From Plutella xylostella (lineage: Eukaryota; Arthropoda; Insecta; Lepidoptera; Plutellidae), in the NCBI RefSeq assembly GCF_932276165.1, contig NC_064009.1, positions 6,758,001 to 6,822,000 on the forward strand: DNA of 64,000 bases, written 5' to 3'. The notes under the pieces were generated by a model. The model made no database searches. It was not told where the DNA came from and was given only the letters and a program-made list of their open reading frames with translations. The position numbers were made by a program, and so were the translations under genes. Shown here in pieces: positions 24,488-35,794 of the stretch (position 1 is the stretch's first letter; each line of letters starts with the position of its first letter).

Positions 24488-26660
24488 TATTTGTCTTCAA
24501 CCCTTCTGTCGGTCGCCAGTTGACTTCTCGACGTTTGGGAATCGCTGATAGTCCGGTTTTCGGCCGATGTTTCTTTGGATTGGGGTGATTTTGTTTTATT
24601 GTTGCGCGTTTTGCTCGGTTTCTGTCATTAAATGTGTTGTCTGTATGTAGGTGTGTATCGTGTTTTATTAATTTAGTTTTAAAATAAAATACTCTTTATT
24701 TATACCATAACAGAAAATAATAAATTACATATGCTCACGACTGTGATACCCATGGAGTTTTCAGAAGTGACTCGCAAGCGAGCCATCCGCTTTTCGTTAT
24801 AGGTACATTTGTACTCATGTGAAAGGTCGCGCGCCGTATCGCCGTGAACTTCTCTATCATAAATAAAGAAATACCTACTAGATGTAAATATAATCAAGAA
24901 AAAAGGTTTCCGAGGTATCTGTAAGCTCGCAAAGGTCAAATGCAAAAAGGTGTCAAGAAAACCTCCCAGTACCGCCGCCAACAAGCTAACTGCATAATTT
25001 AGACAGTCATTTGAGTCTAGCGCCGAGCCAGCCAAATGCCAGAGTTCTCTCCGCGACCCCAAATGATATTTACACTATTCAACTTCACCACCAAATAGTT
25101 TTCGGCGGCGAAAAAAAGGAGTTTGCATCATAAAAATTCAATGATTTAACCGGTCGGCCGATAGGTCGCTCAACAAATCCGACCCATTCGAGATGCTGTG
25201 GAACAATCGGGCGCTATCGGCCACCAGTCGTAGAATCTAAATGGCCCTTCTATGGATTTATGGCCATAATTCCGTGTGCAAAAGAAAACGGCGAGGTGTT
25301 ATCGAGGCCGTATTGACACTTTAATGCTATTGTTTGATTTAGAGAGCTCATTACGGGCGCGGGAAGAATGCACCTCGTGAGTTCGCGCTGCCAGCCAGCT
25401 CTTCTAACTGCTTTAATATCAATACATTAAGACTTTGTAATATTATGATTTTGTACTTTGATAAACCATATTTTGTAACTCTGTATAACACAGTATATAG
25501 ATTGAACACGAGCAGTCTTTGATTAGAAACTCATCCCAAAGCTATTACTCGAGGTGTCATAGCCATTTGTATCGATTTTATAGATTCGATGAGCGGCCCC
25601 GTCCTTACCCTTTGCAGAGATCGGGAGATACCCTCGCAAACAGCTCTCGGCGGAGTCGGCGTCCCGCGCGTGCTGGCCCGGCCCGTAATAACAACAGGGA
25701 ATTTTACGCTCCAGGACAATGCAGTATAAAATTATCTGTTAGATCCAATAATCGCACGGAACAGCCTGGACTTAATGCCGGCCAATCATTAGCTACGAGG
25801 GATAACGGAGTGGTCGGGCGGCGGCCATTAGCGTCTCGGCGGCTTCGCGAGATGCCCCGTGACCAAACGTCAATGCGAGATTACGTTTTACGCGTATGTT
25901 TCTTACATTTGGGTAGTCGAAGATGCAGCCCGCGGCGACCGCCGACGACTCCAGCCGCAGACAAAGGAATGACTTCATCGAAACTATGAGTCGTTTCGTG
26001 TGGTGTTAAAATAAAATGCGGCTGCAGTTATTTCAAGACGCGTACTCGGAATTAGTGTTTCAGAATTTCTCCGTTCTGCAACATTGTACAGTGAGAGATC
26101 AACTGTATTGATTTGCGGCTGCAATTCCCAGCTCGAGACGAGTAAAGCGAGTCTTGAGTGCTCGTGCAATACAGTTAATATCGGGTTTGGGTCATTGGGT
26201 GTGCATTAAGTGCGTGCAGTTATAAATACTCGTAATTATTTTATCGGGATCGATTAAAGAGCAGAGGACGGCGAGGCTGCACTATCATTAGCGCGGAAAG
26301 CGATCGGTGCTTATTTACGCTCTCGGCCGACGTGTTGGTTTACGGCGCAACCCCCGAAGGAGATGCATTCCGCCATTCCACCGCTCACGAACTCACGACT
26401 GCACAACAATAATTACCCGTGGGTGTACGCCATTATGCTTCGCGAGTGATTATTATCAATCGTTGGAGGCTAGCGAACGGTCGCCGCTTAGAACCAGATG
26501 TAATGGGACCAAATTATCGTAATGCTATAACGAGAGATGCAAAGCAGATATTATTCGATAATTAAGCGAGATAAATCAAAATCTCGCAAGTGTAAGTCTG
26601 GTGTCTTTGTCTGTCGGATCAGCTATCCATATGTCTGTCTTTGTCAGGTGGCCGGCGGGC

Positions 26661-26691
26661 ATGCGACGTCGCTGCGTGCGCGCGGTATTGT

Positions 26692-26728
<37 letters not shown>

Positions 26729-26807
26729 GCCATACTTCACCCCTCTCTACCAGGATGTTGCTAATTTTCTATCACAACAGCACTCCACCAACTTTATAGA
26801 CCTTTAA
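26661..26807 (+). CDS. low-confidence small secreted-peptide-like frame
   Basis: Starting at ATG 26661 the frame encodes an Arg-rich start (MRRRCVRAVLF), a run of alanines from the GCC microsatellite, then GQPYFTPLYQDVANFL and a short tail, 48 residues. The layout imitates a signal peptide (n-region, alanine h-region, AAG cleavage). The alanine run may simply be a microsatellite translated in one phase. No family recognised; no splice donor inside the frame. Confidence 0.12.
26694..26724. repeat. (GCC)n microsatellite
   Basis: About ten GCC units in tandem. Confidence 0.9.
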
Positions 26808-28045
26808 ATTTTGAAATTGAGGTGTAAGTGAATTGTGTTTATTGCTTCAGCTCTATAATCTGTCTGTTACTTATGCAACGGTCGTGTATCGATGCTATTG
26901 TTTCAAAAAAGTCGATCGAGATAGCGGAGACTGCAAGTCACTGCGGAAGGAGTCTTTGAACTTTGTCGTGTGCCGTGGGCCGTGTATACTTAGTAGAGTT
27001 GTTATCTGTGGCGGATTAGTTATGGCAGTACCGAATTGTCTGAAACCCCTTTAGGAGTTGGTAAATTATTCGCTGCGAGACTCACGCGCCGCTCATTTGC
27101 CGAGGACGGTAATGTGTTCCGTCATCGAGATTAACTCTCTCTAATGGACACGGGCCCTTAAGCTAGCGCCCACCGACAGCTAGCTCACTAGCAAGGAGTC
27201 CTGGGCCAAGGATCGCATCAATTAGGTACTCAAAGATGATCGCGTTTAGGCGATAAGTCTGTCTTTGTGTACATATTTTATATCATTTTACTCTTCTGTA
27301 ACTATACCTACTCACTGTCAATGAGAAAGCTCCAATGATAATTGCTCGTGATTATTTGTAAATATTTTCCACACACTTTCAAAGTTATTCGTAGGGATAG
27401 TGCATAGACGCAATACATTTTAAAACGTTGATTTTTTACGACACTAATGAAAACACTAATAAAATCACATTGCTGTACAGCAACATCTATATATAGCTTG
27501 GCATATTATCAGACATTGTTGTAGCGGTATCATAGCTGGTGCAGGAACCACAACTTTGATTTATTTGTACGGCGTCACTATTACAATTGCACCTAATTGA
27601 GTTTGTCCGCATTTAGTAAAGTGGATAATTTAGTTTTAAAGCTGTTTGCCGGCATTGTGTTTTGTTAAATATCACAAGATTGTCTGCTAGGAAAGCGGTT
27701 ATTTTTATTTATATATAATACTTTATTTTATATAGTACGTTAATGGTCGTGTCGTTATTTTAAGAGTGTTTAGTTTTTTGTTCTGTCCAGATAGAGTTCA
27801 TAGTTAATAGATATTTCAACTAGAAGGTTAACGATTTTCCTTATAGAGAACATCGCGAGACAGTGCATCGTGCAGCCAATTGATATAATTACGTAGTTGG
27901 TATATATTTTTAAGTAGCTAATAGATGTTAACAATGGAAAAAGTTTGTCAGACAGATCAAAAATGAGATAGCCGTAGATTGGTTTGGGTATTTCATATAG
28001 GTAACTTGATCCAAACAAACAAACAAAAACAAACCAAACAAACAA

Positions 28046-28269
28046 TCCTAATCCTAACTATATATAATAATATTATAAATGTGAAAGTAACTGTGTCTGT
28101 CTGTCTGTCTGTTACTCTTTCACGCCAAAACTACTGAACGGATTTGAATGAAATTTGGTATACAGATGGTCTAGACCCTGAGAAAGAACATAGGCTATTT
28201 TAACTTTTTATCCCGGAATTCCCGCGGGAAAACTTTTTAAGGCGAAGTGAAGCTTGCGGGAACAGCTAG
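28046..28269 (+). mobile_element. non-autonomous Helitron, Lep1 type
   Basis: Begins TCCTAATCCTAA after an A, with the typical TAATATTATAAATGTGAAAG block, a (TCTG)n run (28094-28112), and CGCCAAAACTACTGAACGGAT. It ends in a GC-rich hairpin region (CCCGCGGGAA .. GCTTGCGGGAA) with CTAG at 28266-28269 followed by T. TC start, 3' hairpin, CTAG end and A/T insertion site are Helitron hallmarks. About 224 bp, no Rep/helicase. Confidence 0.8.
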
Positions 28270-28629
28270 TTAAACATATATATACCTAAATCAATAATTT
28301 CAAAATAAAAGAAGGAAGGTATGTAGCAAGTTTCAAACATTTCCAACTTAAGTCATTTCCCCTGAAGCATCGATTTCCTCTCAATAAGCTCTCAATTTCT
28401 GCCCTTCGTACAGCGTTCAGAGGTCCGATGATTAGCGCCGAGCGTATAGTTTAGTACTTAGACGGAGAATACGGTTTAATTGTTGCTTGCGAGAGTGATC
28501 GATCTGTGAGGGCATGCATCTGGTGGCTTGTTCCTGACACACCGTATTTTCAATGATATTATATTTCAGATATTAATTATATTTATACGAAAAATATGAT
28601 GATATGAAAAATATACCTAGGTATTTTTA
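28270..28629. other. gene-free spacer
   Basis: No coding or repeat signal recognised between the Helitron and the repeat scrap at 28630. Confidence 0.5.
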
Positions 28630-28670
28630 ACCGACTTCAAAAAAAGGAGGAGGTTCTCAATTCGTCGGGA
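28630..28670 (+). mobile_element. short fragment of a common lepidopteran repeat
   Basis: ACCGACTTCAAAAAAAGGAG, then GAGGTTCTCAATTCG, is a block I recognise as frequent in moth and butterfly genomes. Only the conserved block remains here. The class of the parent element is not clear to me. Confidence 0.4.
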
Positions 28671-28737
28671 TATAATATAAGCTATACACCCTAGTCGGAT
28701 TAAAACTAACAAAAAATATTTTTTTGTAAAATTTTGT

Positions 28738-28925
28738 AATCGTGGTGGTGTAACAGATAAGGTCTCGGCTCTAATTCTTGAGAGCGTAGTTCAAATCCTG
28801 CCATGTACCAAATGATTCTTTAGAAATAAGAAATTCAAGTACAATAATTTTACCACGCACTCTAATGCGAAGGAAAATATAGTGAGGAAACTTGCAAATG
28901 TGTGTTGTACTCATATTTGATTATG
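28738..28925 (+). mobile_element. tRNA-headed SINE (family B), plus strand
   Basis: The head has an A-box-like GTGGTGTAACAGATAAGG and a B-box-like AGTTCAAATCC. The body CTGCCATGTACCAAATGATTC is shared in reverse with 31318-31437. The tail contains GTGAGGAAACTTGCA, a block typical of lepidopteran SINE/LINE 3' ends. It is a decayed copy. Confidence 0.6.
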
Positions 28926-29249
28926 CATATTTTTTACTCATATATAAATTGCTTTGTAATTAGCTAGATGGGTTCTGTACTTATGTGGATCACACGGCCT
29001 TTGTCTTTATAATTTTATTGCATAATTATCACTTATCTGCACTTTATTTATTAGGTTCTGTTAGGATTTTGGAGCTGATACACACAGTGTTTGTGAAATC
29101 CGAAGACCTAAGACTCGCTTACTACAGATTTAAAAAAAACCTATCAAGGATGGGACAGATCAACGTTTTTCATTCAAATAATATGTACGCTAGTTTAAGA
29201 TTATTGTACACATCTTCTGAAAACAAATATTTAAATTAAAGGGCACCAG

Positions 29250-29328
29250 TTGGGAAGCGGGCGACCTGCGCGGGCGCAGCGTCGCGGTGGAGCGCCGCGG
29301 GCGACTCTCAGTCTCACGTGCAAAATGA
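29250..29328 (+). CDS. orphan GC-rich exon candidate
   Basis: A ~80-bp GC-rich island in AT-rich DNA follows a CACCAG acceptor with a poor pyrimidine tract. It reads WEAGDLRGRSVAVERRGRL and a few more residues to TGA (29326-29328). AATAAA lies about 60 bp further on, as for a terminal exon. No family recognised. Confidence 0.15.
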
Positions 29329-31158
29329 CAATAGGGCTGTGCACGTAATGTACAAATACACAAGCCAATATGCGCGTATTATAAAAATAAAACTTTTTTT
29401 TTACTTTTCATGTAAGAAATGCAATATGGTTTTGTATTTTCTTTAAACAAAAGAATTTTCTTTTCTCCAACAAGGAATTTTATGGATATCCAGCTTATTA
29501 AAATTGTAGCATTTAAATTATGAATTAAGTACCAAAAAAAATATTAGATCATTGCGAACTTACTATTGAAAACAAATGTAAAATACAAAGCTCGTGAGTA
29601 AAACCTATAATTCAATATATAACTAAATGTTTTTATCAATTTCTAATTAATAATTTATTGTGACCTATTTGGTTTCATGTCTACTAGGCAAAAACCAAAA
29701 CAATTTTGTGCGGAATAGGTACATGGATAGGCATGTAGTAGGTTATATTCATAAAACTTCATCATTATGAGAAGAAATTGTGGAAAATGCGAATATTCTT
29801 CAAACACTTGAGAATAAGAAGTTTTCCGGTTTCCATCGAATGGAGAGTTGTTGAAAACATCTTTTAAAGGGTTCTTAGAACGAGATCCCATTTCAGTCTC
29901 GTCTTCTACTTGTAGCAATTGTTTACGAAATTATATAGAAATGTTCGAGGTTAATAAAATAATTTGTAGTAATGTTACATGAACTGACGATTCCCGAAAC
30001 ACGTTAACATAATATTATTCACAAAAGGAACCAAATATGAAATAACTCTTTATTACGGAACCTTAAAATAAAAAGATCCAGCGCTTTGCCAATGTTTATA
30101 ACTTACTTAGCGTTAATAATATTTTCCGAGACGGGCTAAAGAAAAATGTATTTTAATTTTATACGAGCTAGAATATGGCGAAACAATTTTCATAACTTGT
30201 TAAAGATACAAAAGAAATTATGAACCCATTATCTTATTTGTACCATGTTATTTCATTTTCAGCCAGCGCCGCCAGCCCTGCATTGGAAAGCATAACAAAG
30301 CAAAAATTGCTAAGATAATGAACCATAATGCAAAGCGTGATATAAAGTTTATAATACTTTATATCGGCCCCGGGCTGGATTAACTTGTTACTTAGACCGT
30401 TGCATCCCCTTCTAGTGCTATCCAACACATGCGGAGAACCAGAGCATATTAGTTTTATCTACGATTCTCAACTGTAAGATAAGAGAAGCAGAAGCTAAAT
30501 GGACGGATCAATTTGGCGCCGATAGTACCGAAACGCCCTTTGAAGTTTAGATGAATCAGTTAGTAACATAAGAACATATATACGTATATATTAGACTACG
30601 AGTAACAGTTGAACTTAATAAAACCCGATGAAAACTTTTGAAAGCTTCAATAATGAAACCGAAAGCATAAGGATCACTCTTTAACAAAATCCAGTGCTAA
30701 CAACGTTCCTAAACGTCGAAATATTCATAAATATCTCTTAACGTGTTTTAACCCGAAATCACTGTAAATTATTATTGGAAGTTTACATTATTAAAATAAT
30801 GAAAATGATCGCTCGAGGCCCCCGTGCGTGCCCGCGTGGCCGGCGCAGCGCAGCGACCACTTGAGGCGATTAAAAATAAACAGTAATTGGGCCGACGATT
30901 CACGCACGTTGGCTCATTAAAACAATTAAATCTTGATTGAACACAAATTATAGCTGTCGATTCTTAAACATAATGCGATGGTGCTGGCTCCATCGGAATT
31001 TGGACCGAAAAAAGATTAACGTTGATTTTAATAAGAAACAATTATATATCTACATCCCACGCTGGTAGGAGCCGGCTTAATTTTCGACCTCCACTTATTT
31101 GTAATTATCAAAAATTACTGATGGCGTTTTCTTTGTAATTTGGGTTTTTTGTTTGCAG
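29329..31158. other. gene-free stretch
   Basis: AT-rich. An 87-codon minus-strand frame at 29655-29918 has no recognisable motif. Nothing supported. Confidence 0.5.
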
Positions 31159-31265
31159 TCGTGTCTACGGCTGGTTTAGATACGTGCAGCGGTGCGGGCG
31201 CGGTGGGAACGGTGGCTGCTTCCGCCCGACAGTGAGGCAACTGACTAATCAGCCACAATCATACT
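31159..31265 (+). CDS. candidate internal exon
   Basis: A pyrimidine-rich acceptor (TTTTTTGTTTGCAG, ending 31158) and a strong donor (GTAAGT from 31266) border a 107-bp block that is GC-rich against AT-rich flanks. It is open throughout in one phase: RVYGWFRYVQRCGRGGNGG, then CFRPTVRQLTNQPQSY. It enters with one base and leaves with one base of a split codon, which is compatible with the exon candidate at 35172. No family recognised. A second frame gives a short terminal peptide, so phase is not decided by sequence alone. Confidence 0.25.
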
Positions 31266-31317
31266 GTAAGTAAATCACTAACAGAAGTCAACTTCACATT
31301 CACATTTCGTTTCAGCT

Positions 31318-31437
31318 TCCTGATTTCTAAAGAACCATTTTCATTGGTACATGGCAGGATTTGATCCCACGGCCTCACGTCACGAAAGAGAGCTGAGACC
31401 TTATCAGTTACGCCACCAGTCACACCACGACTCTAAA
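31318..31437 (-). mobile_element. tRNA-headed SINE (family B), minus strand
   Basis: Read on the minus strand: GTGACTGGTGGCGTAACTGA, GGTCTCAGCTC, then GGATCAAATCCTGCCATG and TACCAATG. The last block matches 28797-28815, so both are the same SINE family. The tail is truncated. Confidence 0.55.
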
Positions 31438-31811
31438 ATATATATCTAAGATAAATATCTTTTTTTTCATATTAATGATAGAAAATTATATTTTGTATTT
31501 GCTAAGTTCGAAGTGCCCTTGATAGCTATCGTGTTCCTCATCCTATCCATACATTAAAATACCCACTTGGTGAATCCAAAACACGAATGTTTAGACGAAG
31601 TCGCCGCTACAGAATTAGGTATGGAAATGAGATCATTATTATAATCATCATTAGCTCTCGATTGGGCCATCATCATCTTAAGGATTAAAGGCATCTCAGG
31701 TAGACATAACAGGGAGATGTTTTGGCTTACATCAATAAATAGGAATATGCGTATTATAATATTCAAAGATTTATCCGAAATAGAAAATAAGTACATAAAA
31801 TCGTTTTTCTG

Positions 31812-31949
31812 ATCTCAGATACTAAATTGACAGACTCTGAACGGATCATCAACAGTTGATTTTCCCTCGATTAGTGACGTATCGTTCTATTGGCGGGACA
31901 ATCGACTGTTGATGAACCCTTCATAATCTGTCAATTTAGTATCTGAGAT
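31812..31949. mobile_element. 138-bp foldback MITE
   Basis: About 56-bp imperfect inverted arms; the first 23 bp (ATCTCAGATACTAAATTGACAGA as a block) are identical at both ends. They surround a spacer of about 25 bp. Non-coding; target duplication not clear. Confidence 0.65.
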
Positions 31950-33170
31950 TAAAAAATAGACTTTATATAATTTTTACTGTGTATATTTTGAAAACAACAG
32001 CAGCGGCTTAGAAAAGACGCAAATGCTGCATCGTGGCGAGCTCCACACACATTTGCTTATGATATTATTTTTAATTCAATTTACCCACGAACTTCGGAAC
32101 CTACTCCGTCGAGTGTTGAAAGCTATCCAATTTGCGTAATACTGCCAAAATATCTCATTTCTACGCTTACTGCTCCCGATAAACAGCAAAAGGTCACAAC
32201 TCCGTTTGTTGCTGAGTGAGGTAGGGCTTAACGACATCGCAGCAAAGTCCTCTTTCGCTCGATGATCGTTTCGCACGTAAGTTACTGAAACAGCGAGCAC
32301 GAATGGAATTCTGGCAATTCCGTAATGCGAAAGTGGTCTGTTTAGGCTTTTGACTCTATGAAAAAAAAATACGCAACTCGGAAAGCGATAGAAAAAGGGG
32401 AAATTTATATTTTCATACAGTCGTAATTTATGGTTCGATAAATATGAGCAAAGGGTAATATTTAAAGCACTCCACCGATTAGTGTCGGCCGTGGGCAGCG
32501 GAGTTGGCGCAGCTTTGTGGACGGAGGCCTTTCAGCTTTGAGACTATCAAAATAATTCCGTAGCGGATTTAGTGCGAGTTGGATTGCGAGCAGCCGAGCG
32601 TTCACGCCATACCGCGCTCAGCATGGCAATGCGAATGCGCCTCGCGGATTATATTATTTCAATAAAGGGATATGGTATTACATACTTACCGGAGTTCAAG
32701 CGGCTCTAACATTTCATATGTCATTATTGGGTTTTATTCTTCGACGTTTCCTATCTTGAAAAGTTAATCTTATCCGATATAGGAGGTAAAAATGTTAAAC
32801 TAATCTTATATGAAATCTATTAGCAGGTACATAATATTATTCGCTAGATATTTCATACGGAGGCATGTTTTCCGTAGAACAGGCAATAGAATTGGCCGAT
32901 GTTTTTCCATTTCCGTTCATTAGCTCATCGCATTGCCAGGTCTGCTCGACATTCCCTGCACGAGGGCCACTAATAAACCGATAAATGAAGTGCGTACAAT
33001 AAATAACTTAGCGCCTTTATGAGCGGAAAATAAAATTCTATCAACGCAACACCTCTCGACAGGTAGATGATAATTTATTTTTAATATTGCTCTGCTACTG
33101 GCAGCGTTTGGGGTGTTGATTAAGTAAGACGGAGCTTTTAGAACCTAATTGTGTTTATTAGGTACGTTTT
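31950..33170. other. gene-free stretch
   Basis: No exon or known repeat recognised. Confidence 0.5.
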
Positions 33171-33246
33171 ATATATTACATGCAGATGAAGCCATATTAC
33201 TTAGAATAATACTCCTATGCTATGGCTTCATCTGCATGTAATATAT
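33171..33246. repeat. perfect 26-bp hairpin
   Basis: 33171-33196 and 33221-33246 are exact reverse complements (ATATATTACATGCAGATGAAG, core) around a 24-nt loop. Size is right for a miRNA precursor or young foldback element. The absence of any mismatch favours a recent inverted duplication. Confidence 0.75.
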
Positions 33247-34315
33247 GTATAAATAATTCGGTATTATTTTTTGTATTTATCTAAACCAGATTACCTATCT
33301 AAATTAATTTACTGGCCCCTGAAAATAATAATAACCCTCCAACACATGTCTACAAGCCGGAATAAAAACACCAAAAAGGCCAGACGTGGTACTAACTAAG
33401 CCTGTGTCGTCATCACCAACACCATATTGTCCAGACTTAATTCTTCCCTCAGAGCTGTATGAGAAATGACCCCTTTATTACTTATTAAGAAGCTTGTGTG
33501 CTCCTCTCCCTAGCCAGAATGTTATTTATGTCGTCTAATAATAATTTGTATTAAATCACGGTCGCCATTGCTAGGACAAACAGGATTCGTAATCTTTTGT
33601 TGCCTCCGTGACCGTCTTTTCTTTGCGATAGGTACATTTTTCTGGTGAAATACGAATCGCTATTCGGATAGTTTTAGCATCCTGTTGCTGATGTTTATTC
33701 ATTTTATTTCAGTTCCAGCATGGGTGTTAGATAGCATTACTTACCTCACAACACAACAAAAATATTTTAAAAAATAGGTATAATCTTTTTTATTTAGGTT
33801 AATAAACAGTGACAGAATTTAAATTGCTTAAGAGCATTTATAAGCTCGTTATTTAGTTGGCTGCAAAGATTAGTCAGTTAGTAAAATTTTCAACAACGTT
33901 AAGAACTTGTTTTAAGTAATCAAATTCGGAACCCATAATCTATGGGCTGCCACGCACTTGGCTGGTCGCGTCTCTACTTAATTAGTATTGCGCTGACAAG
34001 GTAAAATTTTCAGTTTCGGTTTGTTAAATTTATTGCTTCTGTCTTCCGTGACCCAAACCCACCGCAAAGTTCATATTCCATTACAGTGTAATGCGCAGAC
34101 TTTGACTCGAAAACGATCGCAGTTTTTGCATTTCTTTTTTTAATTTCTGTGACGAATTTGTGTTGGTGCAACTAACTGTGCTGAAATGACCTTGGTAATT
34201 TTGGATTATATTTTATACTTAAATATTTTCATTACTTATGAGTTAATGAATTATTCAATGTATGATAAAACATGACGATAATGTTCGTATTTTAATAGGT
34301 GCAAAGGTATATATT
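33247..34315. other. gene-free stretch
   Basis: AT-rich non-coding DNA; no element recognised. Confidence 0.5.
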
Positions 34316-34683
34316 GACGGCTTAATGGTGTAATGGTTAGTGAACCTGACTGCTATGCTGTAGGTCCGGGTTCGATTCCCGGCCGGCGCAGACATTTGTT
34401 TGAATACAGATATTAAATGTAGCATATCAAATATGTATATACGTATCTATGTATCTGTGTAGAGCTGTTCAACACCCATATTACAGGTTACAGGCTAGGT
34501 ACAGCACATAGATATTATTATAATATTATTGGGTGTTGATATTTATATTTAGTATCTATCTATCTATGTATTTGTGTAGATATATCAGCTGTCCGACACC
34601 CATAACACAGGTTCTGCCTAGCTTGGGGTCGGATGGCCGTGTGTGAGATGTCCCCACATATTTATTTATTTATTTATTTATTA
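34316..34683 (+). mobile_element. tRNA-headed SINE (family A), full length
   Basis: The tRNA-like head has an A box at 34326-34340 (TGGTGTAATGGTTAG) and a B box at 34369-34379 (GGTTCGATTCC), closing with CCGGCCGGCGC. The body has two copies of an ATCTATGTAT..TGTGTAGA module and CTTGGGGTCGGATGGCCGTG. It ends in a (TTTA)n tail (34660-34683). This order is typical of lepidopteran SINEs transcribed by Pol III. Confidence 0.8.
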
Positions 34684-35171
34684 TTAAAATGAATGTATTC
34701 CAAAGCACAGAACTTTTTCATAAACATAAATATTTACAAGTATCAAAACCTTTACAGTGCACTTTTCATTTATCAAAACAATACAATTTGTTAAAAAGTG
34801 CATCGTGATTGCGTGTCAAATTTCACACCTTCCAAAATACAACTGTCACATGCAAGTGTTGCGATTTTTCGCGAAATAATCACCAACAAATGTTATTTTT
34901 CCCAACACTCACCCATGAAATCGATTTAAAGTAAGGCTTGGTTAGGTAAAGGTCATTTCCTACATAATGCAGTTTTAATTATGGTGTTCTTTAAGTACTT
35001 ACTTAATTACATTTTATGGCATATGGCTAAGTAGCACACCAAAGTACTTAGTTTAGTTTGTTTTTTTTTATTCAAACCATAATAAGATACCATCTCACCG
35101 CTCACAGAAAGCATGATAAATTAAAGCATTAAAAAAAACAAAAGCCAGCATTTAAAACATCAGCATGTCAG

Positions 35172-35378
35172 CTCTGCGCTCGCGCATAAAGCGCATACAA
35201 CTTTTCAGCACGTCGCCGGGAGTGCGTCAATTTGAATTTTTAATTATGGAACTGCCTAACGAACACCTTCAAGCTAATATTACCTGGGAAAAACAACGTA
35301 TGTCCTACAACCGTGATAGAGAACTTTCAATCTTGCGACGTAGGTATGTAAAGCTCAAACTCCAAAGTGCTATCGCAG
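35172..35378 (+). CDS. low-confidence exon candidate
   Basis: Open from an acceptor-like ATGTCAG (ending 35171) to the donor GCAG|GTAAGG (35378/35379). The encoded peptide is rich in charged residues (LRSRIKRIQLFSTSPGVRQF ... RELSILRRRYVKLKLQSAIAG) with good amphipathic character. The entering phase fits the exit phase of the candidate exon at 31159-31265. An alternative donor (GTATGT) lies at 35343. No family recognised; the acceptor is weak. Confidence 0.2.
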
Positions 35379-35752
35379 GTAAGGCTTTTTAAATAATTTC
35401 AGATGGCATCCACAGCATTCTGGGCTGTCCGCGCGGTTGAGCTTTAAGTTAAGTAATGAGATATGACTCGGACTCATTATTATTCGCGTTGTAATTTGTA
35501 GCAAGAAATAAATAATTGCGACTGGATTTATGCAGTGAAAGATTTGTGGAAGCTTAGTTGTAACTTGTGGCTGTGATATTTTTGCCTTCCTTCTGTCATA
35601 GAGCAATCTTATGTCCAGTTGTATATTAGCTTGAAGATTTGTAACCGCATTTATATTTCTCAAATGAATAATAATTTCAAAATTGTATCAGTAATAATAA
35701 TAACATTAGCAGTATATCACAAAACATTACGCAACCACTGAAATCGTAATCA

Positions 35753-35763
35753 GCCCTAGCATA

Positions 35764-35765
<2 letters not shown>
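35753..35765. repeat. 13-bp target-site duplication, left copy
   Basis: GCCCTAGCATATT, identical to 39789-39801. It borders the poly(T) (poly(A) on the minus strand) end of the inserted retrotransposon. Confidence 0.9.

Positions 35766-35794
<29 letters not shown>

Larger units (their letters stand above)
24490..28045. other. gene-free stretch with weak coding candidates
   Basis: A ~156-codon open frame at 25.5-26.0 kb is arginine/serine-rich with open frames opposite it, and has no recognisable domain or splice context; I do not call it. A signal-peptide-like frame at 26661-26807 is listed at low confidence. The rest shows nothing recognisable. Confidence 0.4.

Noticed and set aside
25519..25989. 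156-codon plus-strand open frame
   Set aside because: Arg/Ser-rich without a domain, with open frames on the opposite strand; no exon borders consistent with the whole length.
29655..29918. 87-codon minus-strand frame as a transposase fragment
   Set aside because: I considered a piggyBac-like origin but found no matching motif or inverted ends.
34316..34390. Apparent tRNA gene
   Set aside because: A and B boxes are present but the cloverleaf is not complete and a SINE body with a TTTA tail follows; the heads at 58180 and 42195 are the same kind.
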